DNA of 28,637 nucleotides from SAR324 cluster bacterium (lineage in GTDB: Bacteria > SAR324 > NAC60-12), in assembly GCA_022448705.1 (NCBI GenBank), contig JAKUUF010000004.1, forward strand, positions 1 to 28,637, given 5' to 3'. Both the position numbers and the translations under genes were made by a program. Positions 1-7,622 of this stretch are shown piece after piece. How positions within the stretch are numbered: the first letter of the stretch is position 1; the number at the start of each line of letters is the position of its first letter. The notes below the pieces were generated by a model. The model was not told where the DNA came from, made no database searches, and was given only the letters and a program-made list of their open reading frames with translations.

Positions 1-1447
1 TGCGATGTTCTTTAGCGACGAAAGGGAACCAGTTTTGCCTACCAAAAGAATAAACGTCTTGCGGGATAAGATTTTCAGTAGCAAACCAGTTTGGTCGCTC
101 CCAACCCAGCTTTGAACCAAAACAGGCTCCTTGTTTTTTCAATTTCTCAAAAATTGGAGATTTAAGATAAGGACGGCCACTTTTGTGTTCTTCGTGAGGC
201 CAGCTGATTGAGTAATGCTTGCCGTACAGCTCAAGAGAGCGGCTGCGGGTCCACTCTTTATCCTGATGTACTTTACTGAATCTACGTATATCGACCACCC
301 ATAAATCCATTGGAGGCTCATTTGCAAGTACCCACTCAGCCAATGCTTTCCCGGCACCACCTGCCGATGCAATTCCAAAAGCATTAAACCCGGCACCTAC
401 GAAAAAGTTCTTTACTTCCGGTGCTTCTCCCAAAATAAAATTTCCATCTGGAGTAAATGATTCCGGTCCGTTTATCAGTTTGCGGATGCCAGCATTTTCA
501 AAGGCAGGAACACGTTCCACTGCAGGAATCATAAATTGTTCAAAATGCTTATAATTTTCCTGCAGAAGGCTGAAGTTAAATTCTTCAGGGATACCTTCAA
601 TTGCCCATGGTACAGGGTTTGGTTCATAACCCCCCATCGCAAGACCACCAACATCTTCCTTCCAGTATGTGAGCTTGTCCGGGTCACGTAAAGTGGGCAA
701 ATCTTTAGTTATACCCTCAATAGGTTCAGTAACCAGGTATTGATGCTGCACCGATACAAGGGGGACACTTACACCAGCCATTTGCCCAACCGCGTTTGCC
801 CACTGTCCGGCACAATTAATTAATTTTTCGCAAAGTATTTCTCCACCTTCTGTTTGAACAGCAGCTATCTTTCTGCACCCAGATGTATCTGTGTTTTCAG
901 TTCGTATTCCAGTAACTTTTGTCTCTTCAATTATCTTAACACCACTTCTTCGAGCACCCCTGGCAAGAGCCTGAGTTATGTCAGAAGGATTGATCTGGCC
1001 ATCAGTGGGCAAATAAGCTGCACCGACAAGGTCATTAGTTTCCATTAGCGGCCAACGTTCTTTTGCTTCCTGCGGACTAAGAAGTTCCATATCTAAACCG
1101 AAGCTGTGTGCAGTGGTGGCCTGCCGTTTTAGTTCCGTCCAGCGATCATTTGTACAGGCCAGACGCATACCACCATTCATTTTCCAGCCTGTTGCTTGAC
1201 CTGTTTCTAACTCAATTTTTCGATATAAATCCACGCTGTTTTTTAATACCTGTGTAATGTTTGCAGAACTGCGCAGCTGTCCTACTAAACCAGCAGCGTG
1301 AAAAGTGCTGCCACAGGTTAGTTGTCCTCTTTCCAGTAATAATACGTCCTTTGCTCCTTCTTTGGCTAAATGATAGGCGACACTGCATCCAATTATTCCA
1401 CCGCCTATAATTATTATTTGTACTTCATCAGGCAGTGATTTATTCAT
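1..1447 (-). CDS. Dimethylglycine/sarcosine dehydrogenase-like FAD oxidoreductase (3' end beyond window)
   Basis: Flavoenzyme of the DMGDH/SarDH family, which oxidatively demethylates methylated glycines in betaine and choline breakdown. Read from an ATG at 1447, 482 codons lie in the window. A Rossmann motif GGGIIG at residues 15-20 and an acidic residue ending the second strand (LLLERG) mark the FAD site. GSTFHAAGL at 47-55 matches the family site where FAD is joined covalently to histidine, here His50. The GAGFNAFGIASAGGAG-type segment near residue 365 is the usual second FAD contact. Family members run to about 800 residues with a C-terminal GcvT-like folate domain; that part would lie left of the window, so its presence is unknown. 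The start overlaps the stop of the upstream phosphotransferase gene by 4 bp (ATGA), implying coupled translation. Substrate (dimethylglycine, sarcosine or another N-methyl amine) cannot be decided. Confidence 0.85.
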   Translation of the reverse strand, partial: MNKSLPDEVQIIIIGGGIIGCSVAYHLAKEGAKDVLLLERGQLTCGSTFHAAGLVGQLRSSANITQVLKNSVDLYRKIELETGQATGWKMNGGMRLACTNDRWTELKRQATTAHSFGLDMELLSPQEAKERWPLMETNDLVGAAYLPTDGQINPSDITQALARGARRSGVKIIEETKVTGIRTENTDTSGCRKIAAVQTEGGEILCEKLINCAGQWANAVGQMAGVSVPLVSVQHQYLVTEPIEGITKDLPTLRDPDKLTYWKEDVGGLAMGGYEPNPVPWAIEGIPEEFNFSLLQENYKHFEQFMIPAVERVPAFENAGIRKLINGPESFTPDGNFILGEAPEVKNFFVGAGFNAFGIASAGGAGKALAEWVLANEPPMDLWVVDIRRFSKVHQDKEWTRSRSLELYGKHYSISWPHEEHKSGRPYLKSPIFEKLKKQGACFGSKLGWERPNWFATENLIPQDVYSFGRQNWFPFVAKEHR

Positions 1448-2322
1448 ATATTTCTAAATTCAGCAAAAGTATTTTCAAATCGTTCAAGATTTTCGGCGGT
1501 ATATTGTACATAGTCGAAATCAAGTGTTGAATATATTTCTGATACCATGCTCCACATTGATTCGCGTAGCAGGGAGGCGCATTTCATGGCAAAATAGCGT
1601 TTCCACAAATCGTCTGAAACCTCATTCTCAAAATACATTTCCAGAAGTTCCCGTTCAAGACCTTCAGCATATTCATTATTTGAAGCAAGGTTAGCCAAAT
1701 CAAACAATGGACTGTTGAACCCGGCATAATCCCAGTCAACCAGCCACAGTCTATTATTATCTTCTATAAAGTTTCCTGACAGTAAATCGTTGTGTCCATA
1801 AAATAAATCAATTGTACCAACTGTTTTTTCCAATTCATGATTTATTTCCAGGAAACGCGACAACTTCTGAATCATCCTGCTTTTGCTTTCCTTTAGTGTA
1901 TTTACATAACCTCGTATTACCTGAAAAACCCAGAAGATTAGTGAACTGCCGGGAAGATATAGAGGCATTTGCTGATGACAGGTTTTAAGCAGGGGGACCA
2001 CTTTTTTCAGGGTTGAAATATTTCGCAGGTTTTCTGGTTCCAAAGTTTTACCATTAATGAATCGCAGAACCATTGCTCCTGTTTCTGCATACACAACTTC
2101 CGGTGAAATCCCACATTTATGGGCCGCCCTGCTGGCTGCTAGCTCATTGAAGCGGTAGACACCATGTTCAGGAATATCTACGCCTAGTCTTACAAAAAAT
2201 TTTTCATTGCCATGTTCAACCAAAAAATTTCGGTTTGTGATACCCCCTTCTAATGGTTCACAGTGGATTGTATGCTCCCAACAATTTAGTGATTCGACTC
2301 TTTTAAAATAGTCAGTTGTCAT
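1444..2322 (-). CDS. Choline kinase/aminoglycoside phosphotransferase-family kinase
   Basis: Small-molecule kinase of 292 residues with the APH/choline kinase fold. The catalytic loop HNDLLSGN (His177, Asp179, Asn184) and the metal-binding segment LVDWDYAG (Asp196) are both present. An N-terminal glycine-rich piece, GGITNRNFLV, resembles the nucleotide loop of LicA-type choline kinases. It precedes the dehydrogenase gene with a 4-bp ATGA overlap, so the two are probably made together. Pairing with a methylated-amine dehydrogenase suggests a choline-like, ethanolamine-like or amino-alcohol substrate rather than an antibiotic, but this is context inference. The 169 bp upstream (2323-2491) hold no clear promoter. 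Family call firm, substrate unknown. Confidence 0.78.
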   Translation of the reverse strand: MTTDYFKRVESLNCWEHTIHCEPLEGGITNRNFLVEHGNEKFFVRLGVDIPEHGVYRFNELAASRAAHKCGISPEVVYAETGAMVLRFINGKTLEPENLRNISTLKKVVPLLKTCHQQMPLYLPGSSLIFWVFQVIRGYVNTLKESKSRMIQKLSRFLEINHELEKTVGTIDLFYGHNDLLSGNFIEDNNRLWLVDWDYAGFNSPLFDLANLASNNEYAEGLERELLEMYFENEVSDDLWKRYFAMKCASLLRESMWSMVSEIYSTLDFDYVQYTAENLERFENTFAEFRNI

Positions 2323-2491
2323 CTATCATTGAAAAAAAATCTTCTACAAAAGTGACGAATATTCAGCAACTACTAGATTTAAGTAAATTTTATGGACTGT
2401 CTGCCATTACTAACTTTGCTCAATAGTCGTAAATGGGAACTGATGTAAAAATCCCCATTTCAGTCAAAGAATAAGTCAATATGTTAGACTG

Positions 2492-3553
2492 TTAGCCTGC
2501 TTTTTTCTGAAACTGTCCGGAGCAAATTCTCTGAAAGAGGTCTTGAAGAATAAGAGGGGCAAGAGAACCCTGGAACTTTATGCGTAAGTCTAGTTCAGCA
2601 AGCTCACTGTAAATATTTTGCAGTTCTACACTTGTGAAGTTTCGTGCCTGTGCCAGGACTTGTTTGCTCAGAAATGCTGGAAGAGAAATTTTATTTATAA
2701 TTTCTGATTCTTTATAAAATTGGTCGAGCATGCTGTGAATAGTCAGTAGTCGCCGAAACTGCATGATGATCAGGGAAAAGAGCCTTACATGCTCACGCGG
2801 TGTCACCTGGAGCTGTTGGTCAAGAATTTCCAGTGCAGGAAGCAATTCTTTTCTTGACAAAGCTTCCGTCATGCGGAAAACAGAAAAATGTTTGTGACCG
2901 CGAATATGTTCTTTGATCATTTCTTCTGTGATTTTTTCTCCTGATAAATAAAGACTGAGCTTTTCCAGTTCATGGTCCAGATCCATCAGGTCACTTCCAA
3001 CAATATCTATAAGTAATCTTGCAGCATCTGCTGAAAGAGGAAGTCCTTTGGTATCACCCCTCTGAATAACCCAGTTAAAGGGAGTGGCATTTTCATAGAC
3101 TGTAAATTTTTTTATCAAACCTGTCTTCTTTATGCTTTGGAATAGTGGATTACTGAAATCCTGTTCGCGTGTTGCCGTACTCGTGAATACAAACCAAATA
3201 CTTTCTGGAGGGTTTTTTATTATTCTCTCAACAGTTTCATACAACAGGTGCTGATTATTTTTTTCCGAATTGTTTCTGGACTTCTTAACCAGTTCAAAGT
3301 TATCAATCCGGATAACTTTACGATCAGTAAGCATCGGTAATGTTTCACAGCTTATCAGCAAGTCTTCAACATTTTGTCTTCCGGAGTCTCCTGTGGTTTT
3401 CAGCAATTCATGTAAGTTGAAGCGTTCCAGGGCCCATTCATGTTGCCTACCTTTAAGTCGGTCCTTAATTATAGAATCGACTGTCTCCTCAACTAACAAC
3501 TGCTGATTGCCGTAAATCAGACATAATTTGTGTAAATTATTTTCAAAAGTCAT
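2492..3553 (-). CDS. holA: DNA polymerase III delta subunit
   Basis: Clamp-loader delta subunit, which opens the beta sliding clamp within the gamma/tau complex. The 353-residue length is normal for the family. The N-terminal segment LCLIYGNQQLLVEET is the degenerate P-loop-like start typical of HolA (no Walker lysine). CETLPMLTDRKVIRIDN near residue 80 matches the conserved strand-helix of domain I, and the helical C-terminal third (ALEILDQQL, LLTIHSMLDQF) fits the collar domain. The ATG at 3553 follows the ptsP stop by 13 bp, so it is read as the second gene of a ptsP-holA unit. The ribosome-binding site is weak, as for many genes here. Downstream, a 7-bp inverted repeat (2431-2460) lacks a T-run and is not called as a terminator. 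Confidence 0.9.
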   Translation of the reverse strand: MTFENNLHKLCLIYGNQQLLVEETVDSIIKDRLKGRQHEWALERFNLHELLKTTGDSGRQNVEDLLISCETLPMLTDRKVIRIDNFELVKKSRNNSEKNNQHLLYETVERIIKNPPESIWFVFTSTATREQDFSNPLFQSIKKTGLIKKFTVYENATPFNWVIQRGDTKGLPLSADAARLLIDIVGSDLMDLDHELEKLSLYLSGEKITEEMIKEHIRGHKHFSVFRMTEALSRKELLPALEILDQQLQVTPREHVRLFSLIIMQFRRLLTIHSMLDQFYKESEIINKISLPAFLSKQVLAQARNFTSVELQNIYSELAELDLRIKFQGSLAPLILQDLFQRICSGQFQKKAG

Positions 3554-3566
3554 AATAGATGGTTTT

Positions 3567-5858
3567 CTATGAATGAGAATCCGGCAAACTTTCCCTTATC
3601 ATCTTGCGCACTTCCATTGGTGAGGTTACTTCCAGAGCTCTTTCTGCGAGAGATTTTGCATCTGCAATTGATATTTCTGAGAGTCTCCTTTTGACGACAG
3701 GAATTAAGGGTGCATTCATGCTGAGTGAATTAATTCCTAATCCAGCCAGAATTACACAACCGTCCGGGTCTGAAGCCATTTCCCCGCATATCTCAACAGG
3801 TTTTTGATATTCCTGTGCGGTTTTTACCAGTTTATCAATTAATTGAAGTACTGCAGGATGAAGCGGATCATAAAGATCAGCAATATGTTGATTATTGCGA
3901 TCTACCGCAAGAACATATTGAGTGAGGTCATTGCTCCCTATTGAGCAAAAGTCAATTTCGTTCATAAATTTTTCACATAAAAGTAAAGTACTTGGGACCT
4001 CAAACATCATACCGATTTCAATTTCTGCAGTGGGTGACCCGTTTGCTTCCAATTCCAGGCGGCACTCCTGAAACAATTCCCTGGCCTGAATGATTTCATT
4101 TACGTTTGTAATCATAGGGAACAGCAGGCGCACATTAGGACGTGTTTCTGCAGCCATCAGTAAAGCCGTGAGCTGTTCTTTAAGTACTGTTTTTTGTTTT
4201 AATTGACGACGTACTGCACGATAACCCAAAAATGGATTTTCTTCATCTTGAAATCCCATGTAGGGAGCAGCCTTGTCTGCACCGACATCAAGAGTACGGA
4301 AAATCACGGGCTTGTCTTCAGGCACATTCCCCAGTAAATCACGATATACCTGAGTTTGCTCAGAAACGCTTGGATATCGGTCCAGTGATAGAAAATAAAA
4401 TTCTGTTCTGAACAACCCCACTCCTTCTGCACCGTAGCGAGGCAACTGTACCTCATCACTACCCAAAGCTATATTGGCCAATAAACTTATGCGAGTTCCA
4501 TCAGTGGTTTTACAGGGAACATCACGAAAATCATCAAGGTGTTCGAAATAATTCTGTTGTTCAACCAGCAGTTTTTTAAATTCTTCCAGAATCTTTTTGT
4601 CAGGATATGCCACAGCAACCCCGGAATCGCCGTTTATAGCGAGGGGATCGCCATCATGAATTTGATCCAATTCGTGGTCTTCAATGCATACTGCTGGTAT
4701 TCTCAAGGACCGGGCCAGTATTGCTGCATGGGAAACCACTCCACCTTTAGACAATATTATACCCTTGATGCGTGTTGTATCTAACCTGGCGATATCTCCG
4801 GGAAGGAGTTGACGCATAATAAGAATGCCTGTTTTTTTTGTAACTGAAAGAACTTCATGACCTAAATAATGTAAAAGTCTATATCCAACGTCTTTTAAAT
4901 CAGCCCCCTTTTCACTTAGATAAGGATCTTTGATTTCTGCAAATGCTCCCAGGTATTCCTCTACTGTCTGATATATAGACCATGATGCAGTATTTCCTGA
5001 TTCTATACTTGACTTAATTTTTTCCTGGAAATGCTGATCTTCAAGGAACATCAGGTGTGCATGAAAAATCGAAGCTTCTTCAGTTCCCACTTTATCTGAT
5101 ACTTTTTCAATCAGTTCCAATGTATCAGAGATAGTATGATCCATTGCTGCCTGAAAATCAGACATTTCACTTTCAGACGACCTGGAACTTTTTTGCTGTG
5201 GCTCTTCCACATCTGACTGCTGGAGTAGTACTGCTTTACCAATCGCAACTCCGTACGCTACCGCTTGCCCTGAAAATTGATGAGTCTCCCCTTTCCTTTT
5301 TTTCGAAATTGAAGGTTCTTGAGTAGCTGTATCCAACTCCTTCATCAGTAACGCCTTTGAAACAAGGCTTGAGATTTGGGTAGCTATAGACCCCAGTAAT
5401 TGTACTTCTTGAGGGGAAAATGTACGCGGCTCAGTTGTATGAACAACAAGTACCCCAAAAGATCTGCGGTGTTCAATTAGTGGAACACCAAGAAAAGAAG
5501 AAAAGGAATCTTCTTTAGTTTGAGGAAACGCTTTAAAACGAGGATGATTCTGCATTTGAGATTCTTGTACTGGTGCAGATCGCTCAAGTACTAATCCAAC
5601 AAGGCCTTCAGATGGCAGCATGTAGACTGTCTCAATAGTAGAAGAGTCAAGGCCGTGTGTGGCCTTCAGGATCAAAACCCCTCGGTCTGAATCATAAATA
5701 TAAATGGAGCATGCATCGACATTTATACGTTTGGCAATCATTTTTGCAGTTCTTGCCAGTGTCTCATCAGAATTGTGTGAAGAGGTGATGATACGGTTGA
5801 CTTCAGTAAAAGTTTGCAGAGCAAAATATAGCTGGTCTTGTGACTCTGATGTCGCCAT
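3567..5858 (-). CDS. ptsP: Phosphoenolpyruvate-protein phosphotransferase PtsP (EI-Ntr, GAF domain)
   Basis: First enzyme of the nitrogen-related phosphotransferase chain. It autophosphorylates from PEP and passes phosphate to NPr. Domain order over 763 residues: GAF sensor about 15-165; PEP-utiliser N-terminal HPr-binding domain about 195-320; swivelling phosphohistidine domain with SKGGVVSHAAILARS, active His377; then the PEP-binding TIM barrel from about 445, with the EVPSTLLL and GSNDLTQYVLAVDRNN segments and the catalytic cysteine in EICGEMASD (Cys691). The GAF domain separates it from sugar-PTS enzyme I (PtsI), and in gamma-proteobacteria is known to bind glutamine or 2-oxoglutarate. 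No NPr (ptsO) or EIIA-Ntr (ptsN) gene lies nearby. ATG at 5858; two inverted repeats occur in the 304-bp upstream gap. Confidence 0.94.
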   Translation of the reverse strand: MATSESQDQLYFALQTFTEVNRIITSSHNSDETLARTAKMIAKRINVDACSIYIYDSDRGVLILKATHGLDSSTIETVYMLPSEGLVGLVLERSAPVQESQMQNHPRFKAFPQTKEDSFSSFLGVPLIEHRRSFGVLVVHTTEPRTFSPQEVQLLGSIATQISSLVSKALLMKELDTATQEPSISKKRKGETHQFSGQAVAYGVAIGKAVLLQQSDVEEPQQKSSRSSESEMSDFQAAMDHTISDTLELIEKVSDKVGTEEASIFHAHLMFLEDQHFQEKIKSSIESGNTASWSIYQTVEEYLGAFAEIKDPYLSEKGADLKDVGYRLLHYLGHEVLSVTKKTGILIMRQLLPGDIARLDTTRIKGIILSKGGVVSHAAILARSLRIPAVCIEDHELDQIHDGDPLAINGDSGVAVAYPDKKILEEFKKLLVEQQNYFEHLDDFRDVPCKTTDGTRISLLANIALGSDEVQLPRYGAEGVGLFRTEFYFLSLDRYPSVSEQTQVYRDLLGNVPEDKPVIFRTLDVGADKAAPYMGFQDEENPFLGYRAVRRQLKQKTVLKEQLTALLMAAETRPNVRLLFPMITNVNEIIQARELFQECRLELEANGSPTAEIEIGMMFEVPSTLLLCEKFMNEIDFCSIGSNDLTQYVLAVDRNNQHIADLYDPLHPAVLQLIDKLVKTAQEYQKPVEICGEMASDPDGCVILAGLGINSLSMNAPLIPVVKRRLSEISIADAKSLAERALEVTSPMEVRKMIRESLPDSHS

Positions 5859-5904
5859 TTATGCGGTTTGGTTCAGATAATAATTTATGAGTATAATATT
5901 CAGG

Positions 5905-5918
5905 GTATTAACTAATAC
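5905..5918. promoter_or_regulatory. Inverted repeat, candidate ptsP operator
   Basis: Perfect 6-bp arms GTATTA and TAATAC are separated by two bases. The site sits 47-60 bp upstream of the ptsP ATG and overlaps a weak promoter-like pair on the minus strand. The regulator is unknown. Position and symmetry are the only support. Confidence 0.3.
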
Positions 5919-6056
5919 TGGACGCTTTGTGCAAGGAATTATACTTGGGACATGCAAATTTTTATTGTACATCCTGAGTAATTCTGCACCTAACTAAAGA
6001 CTTTTCACAGTGTCCGGGTTTTCACCCTTAAACTCAAGTTGATTTTTCGGAGTGTT

Positions 6057-6074
6057 TTGAGGTTTAAACCCCAA
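6057..6074. repeat. 18-bp near-perfect palindrome
   Basis: The core GGTTTAAACC is a perfect 10-bp palindrome. The flanks TTGA and CCAA extend it to 18 bp with one mismatched pair. A related inverted half, CCTTAAACTCAA, lies about 20 bp to the left. With no loop it is more likely a dimer-binding DNA site, or chance, than a terminator. Confidence 0.3.
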
Positions 6075-6162
6075 ATTTAAGCCGGGGAATATGAGTGGAA
6101 ACAGTTTACGGAGAAGGGATCAAATATTTTGTAGAGAAGTATAAGAAAGGTAATAAAAGAGG

Positions 6163-7482
6163 TCAGAAATGCTTTATAAAGGCTACCTGTAGACCTTTTT
6201 GAAATGGAATCCATTTTAACTCAAAATCCTTTTCGGTCAGTGAACTGCTAAAATATCCTTGTGAACGACCTTCTGTGGAAATCTCATTAAGCATATCTCG
6301 ATAACGGAAAAATCTTATTCCGCTATAAACTGTTCCAGCACCCGCTATCCAGGGTAAAACTTCAAGAATGCCGCTTGTTTTGATAATACCACTTAGAAAC
6401 AATAAAGTTGCGGCTCCGGCACCAGCAGTAGTATACATCCACCGATCATGCTCAGCCTTGGTTTGATTGTACCGATTTAACCAAAGGACGTAATCCTTGC
6501 TTTCTTCAGCTACAGACGGACCTAACCGAAAAACTCGCTTTTTTGGCTGTAATCTTTTTTGAGTGTCAAGTTCTTTTCTGGTTTGCATTATGAAGCGATT
6601 AAGTTTCTCTGTATCAACATAAGTCTGGATTTGATCTCCCCTGGAAACTGATGATATTTTTTGAATAATGACTGCTTGAGAAGATAAATCACTTACTTGA
6701 ACAACTTCAGCTAAAGCAATATTTTTATAGATTTTCTCAGTAGTCCCTTCTCCGGTTTCGTTATTAGATATCCGTCGGGAAATTACAAAACGCTGTCCAG
6801 CTTTAATTCCCTGTGCCCTTCCTAAGTTTACAGTGATTCCTGATTGTTTTTTATCAACAATGTTACCGACCATCAATGTGTTATCTGAAATTCTGGCTGC
6901 CAGACGGAACAATTCATCATGCATTTGCAGATCAGTAAATTGCACTTCATCACTAAAATTTGTAATATTTGTTCTTGCATCAACCAGTCTTACTGACAAA
7001 ATAAAACTTGGCTCTTCCTTGCCTTTTTCATTCAGCATAATCTCTGAATGAATAGTACCTACCAAAACTTTGTCTGCACGGAACAATTTACCAATCATGA
7101 CCCCGCAAGCAATATCATGGCAATCTGCAAGTGTTGGATCACTATCTTTGATTTGTATATTCCACTCTTCTGGGCCTACTACGGTAAAATGATTAGTGTT
7201 GTAAATATTCAGTTGAAGAGCCTTTGCAATTTCTTGCGCTGCAGTTTCTGTCATTCCTGATGGAAGGAGATTAAGCAGCAGCACTTTTACACGTCCATCA
7301 TCACTGAAACCACTTAGTTTAGTATGTTCAAAATCCATAGTGTTGTTTTGATAAATCCCGGACTGTGCACAAACCAATGATGTAAAGAAAATACTGCTCA
7401 GACTTATCGTAAATGCTTTCAATTTAAATGCACTTAAAAGTAACTTGAGGTGGGATAGCAGGTAATAGTAGCTCACGAACAC
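6163..7482 (-). CDS. Secreted CsgG/FlgT-like protein with two C-terminal membrane segments
   Basis: Exported protein of unknown exact function, 439 residues from GTG 7482. The hydrophobic N-terminus ends in VCAQ at 37-40, a plausible signal-peptidase site. A TTG at 7422 would give a more compact signal peptide and may be the true start. Residues 65-185 resemble the CsgG/TolB-type N-terminal domain seen in many envelope proteins: DCHDIACGVMIGKLF then ADKVLVGTI, then SVRLVDARTN. Residues 205-240 (GNIVDKKQSGITVNLG, GIKAGQRFVISR) resemble the C-terminal beta domain of the flagellar protein FlgT. Two hydrophobic stretches at about 350-367 and 374-391 precede a short tail. It follows selA after 140 bp. 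A role at the envelope or flagellar base is possible, but the assignment is by motif memory only. Confidence 0.7.
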   Translation of the reverse strand: MFVSYYYLLSHLKLLLSAFKLKAFTISLSSIFFTSLVCAQSGIYQNNTMDFEHTKLSGFSDDGRVKVLLLNLLPSGMTETAAQEIAKALQLNIYNTNHFTVVGPEEWNIQIKDSDPTLADCHDIACGVMIGKLFRADKVLVGTIHSEIMLNEKGKEEPSFILSVRLVDARTNITNFSDEVQFTDLQMHDELFRLAARISDNTLMVGNIVDKKQSGITVNLGRAQGIKAGQRFVISRRISNNETGEGTTEKIYKNIALAEVVQVSDLSSQAVIIQKISSVSRGDQIQTYVDTEKLNRFIMQTRKELDTQKRLQPKKRVFRLGPSVAEESKDYVLWLNRYNQTKAEHDRWMYTTAGAGAATLLFLSGIIKTSGILEVLPWIAGAGTVYSGIRFFRYRDMLNEISTEGRSQGYFSSSLTEKDFELKWIPFQKGLQVAFIKHF

Positions 7483-7553
7483 TTTAAAAAATTTTTGATT
7501 TGATTTGATATGAATTTGGTGCTTTATCTACCTAGCAAGAAAAAGACCTTTTG

Positions 7554-7603
7554 GGAGATAAGTAAGCAGGAGATTAGCAGGGGGAGAAATGATGTGAGGA
7601 GAT
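7554..7603. repeat. Four GGAGA(T/A) repeats spaced 15/14/15 bp
   Basis: GGAGAT at 7554, 7569 and 7598 and GGAGAA at 7583 form a short periodic array between selA and the CsgG/FlgT-like gene. In the minus-strand transcript these read as evenly spaced UCUCC, complementary to a Shine-Dalgarno core. It may be a protein-binding site, a leader element or coincidence. Confidence 0.35.
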
Positions 7604-7622
7604 TTTGGCCAGGGGAAAAATT

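Larger units (their letters stand above)
5859..6162. other. Intergenic region upstream of ptsP
   Basis: This 304-bp gap lies between the start of ptsP and the end of the CsgG/FlgT-like gene. No open frame with coding character was seen. It contains a perfect 6-bp inverted repeat, GTATTA-AC-TAATAC, at 5905-5918, about 47 bp upstream of the ptsP start. A near-perfect 18-bp palindrome centred on GGTTTAAACC lies at 6057-6074. A minus-strand TTGCAC followed 17 bp later by TTAATA (within 5908-5937) could be a weak sigma70 promoter overlapping the first repeat. A terminator for the gene ending at 6163 is not obvious. Confidence 0.5.

Noticed and set aside
2431..2460. AAATGGG/CCCATTT hairpin as holA terminator
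   Set aside because: Only 7 bp with a 16-base loop and no T-run on the minus strand.
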